NCBI GenBank assembly: GCA_052174475.1
Contig: JBQMRO010000055.1
Span: 62,001 to 126,000, forward strand
Source: Arsenophonus sp052174475
GTDB taxonomy: Bacteria > Pseudomonadota > Gammaproteobacteria > Enterobacterales > Enterobacteriaceae
DNA: 64,000 nucleotides
Reading direction: 5' to 3'
Of the stretch, positions 52,430-63,842 are shown piece after piece; within the stretch, counting starts at the first letter, position 1; the number at the start of each line of letters is the position of its first letter. The notes beneath the pieces were generated by a model. It had not been told where the DNA came from, did not search any database, and saw only the letters and a list, made by a program, of their open reading frames with translations. The position numbers and the translations under genes were made by a program.

Positions 52430-53225
52430 AAAAACTATACTATCTCTGGTATGTGAGAATTAATAAACACGGTGAAATCCATTCACTTTTTTTTGCTAAA
52501 TAGCAATCTGCTAATGTCCTATTAAGCGTTAATCATCAAGGATGAAATAGTATTGTTAACTATTTCTTTTAATCTTAATGAAGACTACATACTTAATAAT
52601 GCAATTGATGCATAAATTAGATAATCATCCAATTAAGTGGACTATATATTGCACCTAGTACTTTTTTTTCTGATATAGATATAAATATTTTAATAAACCT
52701 TAAAAATCCAACCATTTTTGATAGTTGCTCAAAAAGGGGTACCCACAGGCCACAGAATTTCTACATCCGGTTTTCTTAGTTTCCTTTATGAAACTATATA
52801 TCTCTATTAAGCATTATTTTTACTTTTCCGCCTGTCTGTTTTAAGCAGCTTCTTAACATAAGAGCTATTTAATATCACTTTTAGTTTAATTTCCTTCATT
52901 GGAATTATTAAGAACAACACCATTATTATGGTGGATTTTTCTATTCAAGCATAAAGACAAAGTCTACTTAGCACGTATGAGAGCATATTTAAAGCTAGCT
53001 TATTACATTTCAATCCATATTAATGAGAATTATTGTATCAATTTTTGGCATGCTTGGGCCATATGGCCATAAGTAATTGTGATATTGCTATATTACACAA
53101 ACTATTAGAGAACAACAATTGTTAACGATTTAATTATTAGTTAACTATTAATAGTTTACACCACTCCAGTGGTTTATCTTTCTTCAATAAACTTCAGAAG
53201 TAAATAAGAACCAAAGCACTAGTTT
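52430..53225 (+). pseudogene. mdtC: RND efflux pump subunit MdtC pseudogene, C-terminal part
   Basis: Plus-strand frames read ISFNLNEDYILNNAIDA near 52560-52615 (RND family TISFNLPEG.SLSDA..A) and, from about 52912, NNTIIMVDFSIQA then STYESIFKASLLHFNP (E. coli MdtC KKNAIMMVDFALEA, EEAIFQACLLRFRP), with a tail near 53160 like the last membrane helix. There are many lesions, and the N-terminal two thirds are missing behind the IS256-type relic. In E. coli mdtABCD-baeSR-yegPQ is one locus; the same order is kept here without mdtD and yegP. Confidence 0.78.
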
Positions 53226-53234
53226 TGCAAAAAT

Positions 53235-54555
53235 TTAATGACATTACGCTTTATAGCATGTTTATCAGTAAACTTTTTTATTATCTTTATTTCTTTGCCT
53301 TCTATTAATTGTTTTACGATGCACTAAAGAACTTAGATTAAGTTTTAAGCAAAGTATTATAGCTATATAATACAAAAAACCAAAAAAATTGTGTACCGGT
53401 CTCTAATTGCGCAAGTACTGACTGAACATTACTAGTAAAACCAGTAATTGGATATTTTATATCATACTAGCCCATACAAGTAATATAGATTATCAATTCC
53501 ATAGAATAAAAAAAATAATCTACCGATTCAATCTTCAACAAAAAGTTAACATATTCAAGTTTAGATTCATGATCATAACATGGCAAAACTTTTAGAGTAT
53601 AAAACTACTACTACCCAAAATATTACTTAAAAAAACCAGTTAGGTGTTTCAACTCAGATCGTAGAGTTGGGGGAATTATTAGTATTTCAGCTAATAAAAA
53701 TCAATCGTAAAGTTGATATTAATTTTGATCGTCAACAACATATCACTAGTTCTCTGTTGACCATATTCTCATTATTGGTAACGCTGATCAATATATTTTA
53801 TTAGCCAGAAATTTTCTAAAATTGATTGAAGATATTCTTGAAAGTATTCACCAAATTACTACTGGTAATTCTGCGATTCATGTGCAGATCTCAAGCCGAT
53901 ATATGAACTAAGCCAATCCTATTAATTTCAATTAGTCAACTTCAAAACCCTAGAAAAAATTAATATATACGGCATATTATAGGGTAGATATATCTTACGA
54001 ATTAGGCACATCATTAAACATTTTATGCGTTTATCTCAAAGAAATACAGAATGATATCCGGCTACTTCACTCTATCACAACATTACATTATTTATTAGCT
54101 GAACAAAATTTATTAATAAATGACTTACATCAATTATCCATTTCTGTTCCCAGTTTACTCGTTTATTAAAAATATCAATTTAATACAATAAATTGAGTTA
54201 GGTATTAGCAGTTATTACTATAGATTTGCTGATAAAAAATTACTTTAAATATTAATTTACTTAATGTGAGAATTTTAGATTCTCATCTTGATTATTTAGT
54301 TTAACCATGACATAGTTTACTAGAAAATAGTATTTTTTATATTTATTTATCACAGTCTTACTGACTATCCAGAGTTATGTTTTACAACGATAAATTTATC
54401 TTATCTGGCAAAATGGCAGCATAAGACGGCTTATTATTAGCTTAATATTCAATTATACTATGAATTTATTAAACTCATGGCGAAAATTATCGGCAAATCT
54501 ACTATTTAAGTAGCCTATAAACTAGAATAGTTTATCCTTAAATTTTAACCATAAA
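53235..54555 (+). pseudogene. baeS: Sensor kinase BaeS pseudogene
   Basis: Remnant of the envelope-stress histidine kinase. RKVDINFDRQQHITSSLLT near 53710 matches BaeS RNTDINFDKQQRQTSWLI before the second membrane helix. Near 53990-54110, across stops, ISYELGTSLNIL matches ISHELRTPLAVL with the phospho-His replaced by Tyr, and LLINDLHQLSIS matches LVDDLHQLSMS. The ATP-binding half is mostly unreadable. It lies between the mdtC and baeR remnants, the ancestral order. Confidence 0.78.
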
Positions 54556-54559
54556 AACC

Positions 54560-55255
54560 CAAAACACATAAGTTGCAATAACTACAACCATCGCATTGTA
54601 ATTATGAAGATGAACCTAAGTTATAGAAATTGTTAGTTGATTATTTGTAGTCTGTTAGCCTTCAAATCAATTAATAATTCTATAGAGGAAACAGTACCGT
54701 TAATCAAATAATTGATTTTACCGAATCTTGATGTAGCCAAGTGCAGTGAATAGCTTATCAATTTGCCATTAATTATAGCAATTTTTAGATGTACTATTAT
54801 TATAGTACAGAGAAAATGGAAGAATTTAATCGCTTTATTGGCTTAAAGATTAGTGCTGATAACTATATCTATAAACTTATATTTAGTCCACGTAAAGTGG
54901 ACATTAGAATTAAAAATAATTTAATACCGTTATTATCAATAAACTACAACAGAAATATTTACTTTAAGCTGATTTTAGATAAAATCTACTATCATATACA
55001 TAATCAAAAATCAAACCATTAAATTAACACCAGCTGAATTTCAATTATTGAATTAATTACCCAAACATCCAAGTAAAATTTTTCTGTGATAAGTTATTGA
55101 ATAACCTCTATAGGAATTATTAGATTGTAATAGATCTTGTACCATTAATAACCATATAAAACTTTCTCTGCAACCTAAAATTATTAGATAAAGAACAGAA
55201 ATTTATCCGTTCAGTATACTGTTTAGTTTATTAGTAGAAATTAATTAAATTTTGT
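54560..55255 (+). pseudogene. baeR: Response regulator BaeR pseudogene
   Basis: Remnant of the OmpR-type regulator. HRIVIMKMNLSY near 54590 stands for the receiver start (PRILIVEDEPKL). From 54789 a 77-codon open stretch reads YSTEKMEEFNRFIGLKISAD and SPRKVDIRIK (family [30 protein letters not shown]). LTPAEFQLLN near 55030 and SCTINNHIK near 55140 belong to the winged-helix domain. The open stretch is only a less damaged segment of the dead gene and carries no separate start signal. Confidence 0.8.
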
Positions 55256-55369
55256 CAATTCGCTCGTTGCTTAATTTTGGTCTCATTACATAAGACGTTA
55301 GAATTAGCCACTTAAAAACTTATTCGATTAAGAATAAGTACTGACTTGTTATTAAATTGAGAACTTATC

Positions 55370-56752
55370 ATGTTTACACCAGAATTACTTTCTCCCGCAG
55401 GTTCTCTTAAGAACATGCGATATGCTTTTGCTTATGGTGCTGATGCTGTTTATGCCGGACAACCACGCTATAGCCTCCGTGTTCGTAACAACGAATTTAA
55501 TCATAAAAATTTAGCTAAAGGCATTAAAGAAGCCCATGAAATGGGAAAACATTTTTATGTGGTAGTTAATATAGCTCCACATAATGCTAAGTTAAAAACC
55601 TTTATTCGTGATCTTACTCCGGTTATTGAGATGCAACCGGATGCTTTAATTATATCCGATCCTGGCCTCATTATGTTAGTGAGAGAAACATTTCCAGCAA
55701 TGGAGATCCATCTTTCCGTTCAGGCAAACGCCGTTAATTGGGCAACAGTAAAATTTTGGCAACAAATTGGATTAAGTCGAATTATTTTATCTCGTGAGCT
55801 ATCAATTAAAGAAATTATCGAAATTCGACAACAAATACCTGATATTGAATTAGAAATTTTTGTTCACGGTTCGCTTTGTATGGCCTATTCTGGTCGTTGC
55901 TTACTATCTGGATATATCAATAAGCGTGATTCCAACCAAGGCACTTGTACCAATGCTTGCCGTTGGGCATATAAAGTACAAGAAGGAAAAGAAGATGCAA
56001 TTGGTAATATTGTTCATCAAAACCAACCAACTAAGATAAAAAATATTCATCCAACACTAGGCAGTGGGCAACCAACTGAAAAAGTTTTTTTAATTGAAGA
56101 AACAAAACGTCCCGGTGAATATATGACTGCTTTTGAAGATGAGCATGGCACATATCTTTTTAATTCAAAAGATATACGGGCAATAGAACATGTTGAGCGC
56201 TTAACTCAGATTGGCGTTCACTCATTAAAAATCGAAGGTCGGACTAAATCCTTCTACTATTGCGCCAGAACTGCCCAGGTTTATCGTCGGGCAATTGACG
56301 ATGCCGTAGCAGGTAAATCTTTTGATCCTACATTATTAACTACACTAGAAGGTTTAGCTCATCGAGGTTATACCGAAGGTTTTTTACGTCGACATAGCCA
56401 TGATGCATACCAAACCTATGAGTTTGGTTATTCTGTTTCTGATACCCAACAATTTGTTGGTGAATTCACTGGACAACGAAAAAATGAGCTAGCAGAAGTT
56501 GAGGTAAAAAATAAATTCAGTCTGGGAGATAATTTAGAGTTAATGACAACAGCAGGTAATATTCAATTTACTTTAACTGACTTATTTGATAAAAAAAATC
56601 TATCTATTCAAGTTGCACCAGGGAATGGTTATAAAGTTTATCTCTCTATTCCTGAGGATGTTGATCTGCAGTTTGCGCTATTAATTCGTAATTTACCTGG
56701 GACAACAACCAGAAATCCCATAGCAAGGCAGCAAATTAAAATGATAAAGTAA
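55370..56752 (+). CDS. trhP: tRNA hydroxylation protein P (TrhP, YegQ), U32 peptidase family
   Basis: Required, with prephenate-derived precursor, for 5-hydroxyuridine formation at U34 of several tRNAs in E. coli. It has 460 residues (E. coli YegQ 453). MFTPELLSPAGSLKNMRYAF begins the TIM-barrel-like U32 domain. HGSLCMAYSGRCLLSGYINK near 166 and the nearby TCTNACRW give the conserved Cys cluster, and HSLKIEGRTKSFYY near 284 is the family signature. There is a C-terminal beta domain from about 370. It is the only intact gene left of the mdt-bae-yegQ locus and is followed by a hairpin terminator. Confidence 0.95.
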   Translation: MFTPELLSPAGSLKNMRYAFAYGADAVYAGQPRYSLRVRNNEFNHKNLAKGIKEAHEMGKHFYVVVNIAPHNAKLKTFIRDLTPVIEMQPDALIISDPGLIMLVRETFPAMEIHLSVQANAVNWATVKFWQQIGLSRIILSRELSIKEIIEIRQQIPDIELEIFVHGSLCMAYSGRCLLSGYINKRDSNQGTCTNACRWAYKVQEGKEDAIGNIVHQNQPTKIKNIHPTLGSGQPTEKVFLIEETKRPGEYMTAFEDEHGTYLFNSKDIRAIEHVERLTQIGVHSLKIEGRTKSFYYCARTAQVYRRAIDDAVAGKSFDPTLLTTLEGLAHRGYTEGFLRRHSHDAYQTYEFGYSVSDTQQFVGEFTGQRKNELAEVEVKNKFSLGDNLELMTTAGNIQFTLTDLFDKKNLSIQVAPGNGYKVYLSIPEDVDLQFALLIRNLPGTTTRNPIARQQIKMIK

Positions 56753-56759
56753 TTTCAAA

Positions 56760-56791
56760 AACTAAAGTAAAAATATTATTTTACTTTAGTT
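56760..56791 (+). terminator. Hairpin downstream of trhP
   Basis: Perfect 13-base arms (56760-56772 and 56779-56791) with a 6-base loop lie 8 bases after the trhP stop. The right arm itself begins with four T. The stem is AT-rich and lacks a long U tract after it, so its strength is uncertain. Confidence 0.6.
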
Positions 56792-56964
56792 AAAGCTATT
56801 TATTACAACTTTAGTACATTTAAATAAAGATAATAAATGCATAATTTAAAAAATTATTCATTTCTATGATTAAATCACAGAAATATAATATTCTTATAAT
56901 AAAATAATGCTGATCAGTTTAATAAAAAGCCGCTAAAACTAACATTAAGCTGAAACGAAAGTTA

Positions 56965-58105
56965 TTAAAATCTGGTGTATGGTGATCAGGCTACATTTCA
57001 CTCTGATGTTTCGTAAATCTATTCTCTATCCTTAAATCAGACGTTGTCTACCACTAGAATCAAGAAAGGTTAACTCTCCTAGATATCTCCAGCGTTTCTG
57101 AGAAAACGGGAGCAGATTAAATAGCATTGAAAGGGTTGTTTCTTGAACTTATAGCGCTTAGCAACTCTGCTTCGTAGGCTCGCTATTGCGTAAAATTCAA
57201 TTAGATTCGTCCTTCTTATTAACACTATCGCGATGACAGGAAAGCATAGAATGCTAGCCGGTCTTCTCGATCTTTTTCAACTTTTTCATCCTTGCGAATA
57301 CACTTCTTTGATAATCTTTCCAACAAAATATTAATTGATTTATTAGCGGCATCGCGATTCTCTGGTAGGCAGAACTCTTGTAACTCACTATTAACTTTCA
57401 GTTACACATGATTTTAGGAAATAAAGGCACAACACCAACGTTATTGTATAGCTAATAACGTTTGGCGTTGTATATTCTGAAATATTTTACCATTACATTA
57501 CAAAAACCAATAGTACCATCTCCCCGTAGCAATCATAAATACGGTTAAGCTGCGCACTCGTTAGTGTATTGAGGAACTTGCTAATTGGTTTCTAACTTTT
57601 GATAACTATATTTTATTGCAATTGATTTCTCTTACGTCTATATTCAGTGATGTTGATAAATAAAGCAGCCGATAAAGGTAATCAGCTTTCCTCGCAGCTA
57701 CAAGGAATAATAGTAAATCGTCGTTACTTTTTACGATTCAGATAAGGCAGTGGCCAACACGAATTGTTGATATATATTCCGTTACCGCTATATGATCCAT
57801 AATCTTATGGATTTTAATCTCTACATCGCCAATAAGAACTATGTATGGTTTCGCTGAAGCAAACAATCATTACAAACTAACGATATAGCTTCGAACTCCA
57901 CCTCAACAGCTATATCTATCAGCTGGCATAGATACCATTACAAATGAACTCATGTAATGGATCATACGATAATATCTGCTTTATTGGATAGCTGTAATGA
58001 TAGACTTTTCATAGCATATCATGTCCTCTATTGTTTGAATAATTCATAAAATGAATTGGCATAATAAGCTAGCATCTCTCTCCGAAACTCCATATATCAT
58101 AAATA
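56965..58105 (-). mobile_element. Degraded IS256-family element, copy 8, internally deleted
   Basis: Both ends match other copies (3' end near 56965, 5' end near 58105), but about 250 bases are missing around 57680-57700 compared with copies 3 and 9. It lies between the trhP terminator and lpxK. Confidence 0.78.
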
Positions 58106-58378
58106 AGTATAACTCATGCGGAGTATATTTAGCCGCTTTCTTTAATCGATCTTCGATAAAGAATCTATTCATTGCAAATAGAGCTAAATAATATGAAACC
58201 TTTGTCAGCAAGCAGGAAATTAGTTGTAATTGATTAATGATACTAAATAATTAGAGAGTTATTACTAAGAAATTACACATTTAAAATATGAAGAGTTATA
58301 TCAGATAATTAAATGACGTAACCAGATTATCTAACTAGATAAATTCCCATTTATATTAATCATAATAACGTTATTATT

Positions 58379-59371
58379 TCAAGTATTTTTACTAGTCTTC
58401 AGCAATTCACTAATAGCTAAAAGAATTTTTCTTGCACCTGGTTGTGAAAGCTGAGCATTTACTGGCAAATACCACCAATTTAATTGAGCAAAATTAAAAC
58501 ATTTCACTGCATCTTTTTCAGTCATTAATAATGTTTGATGATCACCTACTAAGGTTGTTAATTTAGAAAAATTATAACATTGATGATCAGCAAAAGAGTA
58601 TCTTGCAATCAATGCCAACCCTTTTTGCTCAAGGCTTGAAAAAAACCGTGCTGGATATCCAATTCCTGCAATTGCAACAACTTGCTCCAATTTACAGACT
58701 GATCGTTTTTCACCAGTTAACATATTAATAGCAATATCACCTGTTAATTGCATGCCAATCTCACCATACCTAGCGATACCACCATTAGTAATAACAGCAT
58801 TAACGGTATTTAAACGACATTGGCATTCACGTAATGGGCCAGCAGGTAACAACCAACCATTGCCAAAACGACGGATACCATCGATAACAACGATCTCAAA
58901 ATCCCTTTTCATAGCATAATGCTGAAGACCATCATCAGTAATAATAACATCTAATTCTTGTTGACTAAGAAGCATCTTAAGTGCTTCTACTCGTTTAGGA
59001 GCAACAGCAACTGGCACACCGGTTCGGCGATAAATTAAAGCAGGCTCATCACTCGTTTCCTTTATTGATACACTTTCATTAACTAATAACGGATAAGAAG
59101 TTGCTTTACCCCCATATCCGCGGGATACAACGCCAACACAATAGCCTTGTAACAAAAGCTGCTCAACTAACCAAATGACAACCGGCGTTTTACCATTTCC
59201 GCCAACAGTTAAATTACCTACAACAATAATAGATATTGGCGCTTTCCAACTAGGAAAAATTGACAAATGATAGCAAAGGCGCCTTAATCCAATAATCATA
59301 CCATATACTATCGATAACGGTAGTAGCAAAAAACATAGCCACGAACCACCTAACCATATTTTATTAATCAT
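58379..59371 (-). CDS. lpxK: Tetraacyldisaccharide 4'-kinase LpxK
   Basis: Phosphorylates the 4'-position of the lipid A disaccharide to give lipid IVA, at the inner membrane. It has 330 residues (E. coli 328). An N-terminal membrane-associated helix (about 8-28) precedes the P-loop GNLTVGGNGKTP near 52, VVSRGYGGKA near 83, DEPALIYRRTGVPVAVAP near 108 and IITDDGLQHYAMKRDFEIVV near 139 with the catalytic DDGLQH. It is co-directional with msbA, 8 bases downstream, as in E. coli msbA-lpxK. Confidence 0.97.
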   Translation of the reverse strand: MINKIWLGGSWLCFLLLPLSIVYGMIIGLRRLCYHLSIFPSWKAPISIIVVGNLTVGGNGKTPVVIWLVEQLLLQGYCVGVVSRGYGGKATSYPLLVNESVSIKETSDEPALIYRRTGVPVAVAPKRVEALKMLLSQQELDVIITDDGLQHYAMKRDFEIVVIDGIRRFGNGWLLPAGPLRECQCRLNTVNAVITNGGIARYGEIGMQLTGDIAINMLTGEKRSVCKLEQVVAIAGIGYPARFFSSLEQKGLALIARYSFADHQCYNFSKLTTLVGDHQTLLMTEKDAVKCFNFAQLNWWYLPVNAQLSQPGARKILLAISELLKTSKNT

Positions 59372-59379
59372 TGTTTAAA

Positions 59380-61119
59380 TTACATACTATAAAGTTGAAA
59401 ATATGCCCCATCACTCTTAAGTAGAGTTTGATGGGTACCTCTTTCAATAATTTTACCATCCTGAATAACCAAAATTTCATCTGCACTTTCTATCGTTGAA
59501 AGACGATGAGCAATAATAATTGAAGTTCGATTTTTCTGTAATTCGTCCAATGCTGCCTGAATAGCTCTCTCTGATTCAGTATCAAGTGCAGATGTAGCTT
59601 CATCAAGAATTAATATAGATGAATTATGTAATAAAGCACATGCAATAGCAATTCGTTGGCGCTGCCCACCAGAAAGCATTACACCATTTTCACCAATAAT
59701 GGTATCTAACCCATGATCCAGTTTTTGAATGAAGTCCATTGCATAAGCCATTTTAGCGGCTTTTTCAATCGCTTTTCGACTAAAACGACCATCGGTTGCA
59801 TAAGCAATATTATTTGCAATAGTATCATTAAAAAGATAAACATGCTGAGAAACAAGTGCAATTTGGCTACGTAGAGAGCTTAATGTATATTCACGTAAAT
59901 CATGATCATCAAGCAATATTTGACCTTTATTAACTTCATAAAAGCGAGTAATTAGATTCGCAATAGTCGATTTTCCTGAACCTGATCGTCCAACTAAAGC
60001 AATAGATTTTCCAGCCGGAATTTTAAAACAAATATCCTGTAATGCAACATGCTCCTTTGTTGGATACTTAAAGGTAACATGTTTGAATTCTATTTCACCT
60101 TTAGTTTTTTTTAATGTTAATTTACCATCATCTTTTTCCTGTTCCATATCTAAAATAGTAAATAATGTTTGGCAAGCAGCCATACCTCGTTGAAATTGTG
60201 CATTAACATTTGTTAATGACTTTAATGGTCGCATTAATGCAAACATAGATGAAAAAACAACACCGATAATTCCTGCTGTTAATGTTTGCATAACTTCAGG
60301 AAAACTTGCGATATAAAGCGTAAATGCTAATGCTAGAGAAGCAATCAGTTGGATAACTGGATCAGAGATCGAAGATGCTGTTACCATTTTTATAGTTTGC
60401 CGACGCATATAATTACTTACTTTGCTAAAACGCTCAGTTTCAATTTTTTGTCCACCAAAAATCAAAACTTCTTTATGACCTTTTAACATTTGTTCTGCAC
60501 TAGCGGTTACTTGACCCATACCAGTTTGCATACTTTTACTAATATTTCTAAAGTGTTTAGAAACTGAGCGAATTGTTAACGCTACAATAAGAGCAATAAC
60601 AATTAATATTAATGAAAGCTGCCAACTATGATAAAACATAAGACCAAACAAACCGATAATATAAGCGCTCTCTCGAACAATAGTAATTAATGCGCTAGAT
60701 GAGGATGAAGCAACTTGCTCAGAATCATAAGTTATGCGAGAAAGTAAGGTTCCTGTCGACTGTTGATCAAAAAAAGTAACTGGCATTCTCATTATATGGC
60801 TAAACAAGCGCCGACGCATATTCATTACAACTTTACCAGAAACCCATGCAATACAATAATTAGAGATAAAACTTGACATCCCTCTTATCAACATTAACCC
60901 CAATATAACAATAGCTAACCATTTTAGCATGCTATTATTAGCTTTACCAAAACCTTCATCAAGCAAAGGCTTTAATAAAGAGATCATAAATGCATCACCG
61001 ACAGCGTTAATGATTAACGCAACAGCTGCTACACTTAATCCCAGTTTAAATGGCAAAATCATTGGCCATAGTCTGCGAAACGTTTGCCATGTAGAAAGAT
61101 CTTTATCATTCATTATCAT
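59380..61119 (-). CDS. msbA: Lipid A export ATP-binding/permease protein MsbA
   Basis: Homodimeric ABC exporter that flips core-lipid A across the inner membrane. It has 579 residues (E. coli 582). DLSTWQTFRRLWP opens it and six membrane helices occupy about 20-320, with SRITYDSEQVASSSSSAL near 127. The nucleotide-binding domain has Walker A VGRSGSGKST near 377, signature LSGGQRQ near 479, Walker B ILILDEATSALD near 497 and switch His in AHRLST. The ATG at 61113 is an alternative start two codons in. It needs no operon partner other than lpxK. Confidence 0.97.
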   Translation of the reverse strand: MIMNDKDLSTWQTFRRLWPMILPFKLGLSVAAVALIINAVGDAFMISLLKPLLDEGFGKANNSMLKWLAIVILGLMLIRGMSSFISNYCIAWVSGKVVMNMRRRLFSHIMRMPVTFFDQQSTGTLLSRITYDSEQVASSSSSALITIVRESAYIIGLFGLMFYHSWQLSLILIVIALIVALTIRSVSKHFRNISKSMQTGMGQVTASAEQMLKGHKEVLIFGGQKIETERFSKVSNYMRRQTIKMVTASSISDPVIQLIASLALAFTLYIASFPEVMQTLTAGIIGVVFSSMFALMRPLKSLTNVNAQFQRGMAACQTLFTILDMEQEKDDGKLTLKKTKGEIEFKHVTFKYPTKEHVALQDICFKIPAGKSIALVGRSGSGKSTIANLITRFYEVNKGQILLDDHDLREYTLSSLRSQIALVSQHVYLFNDTIANNIAYATDGRFSRKAIEKAAKMAYAMDFIQKLDHGLDTIIGENGVMLSGGQRQRIAIACALLHNSSILILDEATSALDTESERAIQAALDELQKNRTSIIIAHRLSTIESADEILVIQDGKIIERGTHQTLLKSDGAYFQLYSM

Positions 61120-61985
61120 TGCCTTATTAAATACCTATAAAATAATCCGTTTTTTACTTAAAAACCTCTAGATACCAAACCTCTGATGATACTAGCAAGG
61201 ATAAACTTCCTGTCTATAACGCATTATTTCAATTTTATCAAAATGGCTTCTGATCTTTAATCTAGGATAGGTTATTATTAACCTAGCTTATCGCATCACA
61301 GTGCGATTTTCATGTTTATAACTAAAATTTAACACATTCAAGCTCTAAAAATGATGCTATCGTAAATATGGAAAAAATAGTACTATTAGCGATACTGCCC
61401 CATAAATGCTAGTATAATACTTTAACATATTTCTTATCTATTACTCGATAATAATCGCTAATCCTTGCTAAATACCTGATATAATTAACTGATAAATAGG
61501 TAAATCTATTTATTTTATAGTAGTAATTAACCAATATATCAACATTAATACTTCAGAAACGTATCCTGAAAAACTAACTAAACTGCCAACATAAAATAAT
61601 AAGCAAAATTAAGCCGGTTATGATAATTGATAGATTCACGGTATCAAATTAATAATGTTCAATATGATTCAGGAGGCCATAGTGTTAAACTAATGCTTTA
61701 TCAATTACTATAAATACTAAATTTGGTACTGTGCACTAAGAAATATAAATATATGGAAGCATAATTAGCGGCATTAGTTATAAGCTAAATAATTAGCAGA
61801 GACATAAATTAGCAAAAACTACTAAGATTAATATCTTGAAATAAATTAATTGAATAGAAATTGATAAGATCAGAATACCTAGTTGCAAATTAACCAATTT
61901 CACTATCCAGTTAAACTAACTATGTTAAAACTGTACACTCAATTTGACAAATAAAAAGAAAAATATTAATCTATAGACTTAGAAT
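61120..61985. other. Gene-free AT-rich region upstream of msbA
   Basis: About 870 bases holding the msbA promoter. In E. coli comEC (ycaI) precedes msbA. I looked for its C-terminus on the reverse strand and found no convincing match. No RNA gene is seen. Confidence 0.4.
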
Positions 61986-61989
61986 TATT

Positions 61990-63395
61990 AGCAAATCTAG
62001 TGTATAGCGGTCAGGTTATACATAGTTTTAATGCTTCGTAAATTTGCTCTCAATCCTTAGATTGAACGTTGTTTAGCATCAAGGTCGATAGGCTAAATCC
62101 CATTAACCAGTACTAGTTTTTTAAACAGACTATAGCAACTTAAATATTATTGAAATAGCTACTTTTCTCAAACCGATACCTCTCTTGCGTATCGGCTTCG
62201 TATCATCAAGGATCACTATCACAAAAACTAACTCAATCAGATTTCATTGTTTTTATTGACGCCCAATTCGCTGACGGAAAGACATGGAATGCCAGCCGTT
62301 CTTCTCGCTTTTTCTACAGCTTTTTCATAGCTGAATGATACTTTTCTGAAAACCTTACTAGCAAAAATATTAAAAGGGTTTATTAGCGGCATCGCGGCTA
62401 TTTGGTAGCTAAACCTCTCTCAGAGCTCAACTTTAATTTTGGTATTGAATACATTTAGGAAGTAAATCTAGCACATCAGCTATTTTGTATAGCTAATAGC
62501 GTTAGGCTGTATCTCCAAGAATATCTTTGCCATTGCATTTCTAGAAATTTAAAGGTGCACGCATCTCCCATAGAAACCCCCTTAGAGATATGATTAAGCT
62601 ACGCGTTCACAGTCCATTAAGAAGTTCTGTTCAGTTCAATTCTGACTCTCGATAAGTATCTTCAGGTGCAACGAACTCCTTACGTTCATGTAGTCATGCC
62701 TATAATGAGCAGCAGGTAAAGGCGATCAGCTTGACTGACAAGGATTATATGCCATCGGCCAAGAAATAAACGTAAGTATATTACTTAAATCACGCAGGAA
62801 TTCAATACTTGTGCTCTTCAAGGCGTTAATGTTTCAGTCTCCTGATGAGAGAGTACTGACAGAGAAACCGTGTTATTTTATCGAGAAAAGTTATAGAGCT
62901 TTCGTTAAATTAACGGTGGAAATGGCTAATAACTAACCATACCTAGTTAGCAATTTTTTACTACTTTTGCACGATTAAGATAAGGGTGGCAGCAAGGATT
63001 GTAGAAGTATATTTCATTGCCACTGTAATCCCTCTCTAGCCTTAAGCACTTTAATTTTGATATCCCCAATATCAGTTTATATGGTTCGCTGTGATAGATA
63101 ATCGTTATAAATTATAACATCATCCGCCAATAAAGGCGATGTTCAGAATGTTGTCTTAACATGGTTTCGAACACTGTTTTAACAACAGTGCCTATCATTT
63201 TCCTGGCACCATTACATGATGCGTTCATATAATGGATCACAGGGTGTTATCTAGTTTCAGAGAAACTTTCATGGTAAACTTTTCATGACATATTATCTCT
63301 ATATGATTAAAATCATCTACGAAATCAATCAGCAGGATACCTCACTCACCATCTCCAAATTTTATACATCAGAAATGAAAGTAACTTTGATAACT
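61990..63395 (-). mobile_element. Degraded IS256-family element, copy 9
   Basis: Full-length relic in the same orientation as copies 1-3, 7 and 8. The 5' end near 63290-63390 and the block near 62700-62780 align with the others. Frames are destroyed. Confidence 0.8.
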
Positions 63396-63842
63396 ATCAA
63401 TTATACATAATTTAAACTGAGTAAATTAGCCACTGAATTTATCTATTAAAATTACCTTCTAATATATACATGGAAATAAATTTAATAACCTTATCCATAT
63501 AATGGGAAAATAAATATAATTAAATAGTTTTAATATAGTCTTAGTTTCATTGCATAATAATAATAGTTAAATTATTTTGTATTAAACTAACTATAGACTA
63601 GTTATTGTTATATTAATTAAAAACGATATATTTAGGAAAAGATGTACCTATAAAAGTTAGACATTTGAGTGATATATTAATATATATCAGTTAGTAGAGT
63701 ATTTTTAGCGATTTAGTCATAAATAATTTAAGGATTTTTCAGGTTTTATAAGATAAAAACGCCGTCGTAACTTGATCAATAATCAAAACCTGTTTATCTG
63801 ATCAAGTCATAAATTCATTTCCAGCTTGATTTTAGGATAATT
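63395..63842. other. AT-rich region upstream of alaS
   Basis: No gene remnant recognised. In E. coli recA and recX precede alaS and neither is visible here. A direct repeat-like pair of TGATCAA/TGATCAAG motifs lies at 63773-63808, just before the alaS ribosome-binding region (AGGATAAT). Confidence 0.4.

Noticed and set aside
58362..58377. 16-base AT-rich palindrome after lpxK
   Set aside because: Could be a weak terminator but has a two-base C/G centre and no U tract; too little evidence.
61120..61985. Possible comEC remnant upstream of msbA
   Set aside because: Expected from E. coli gene order, but no segment on either strand gave a convincing match by eye.
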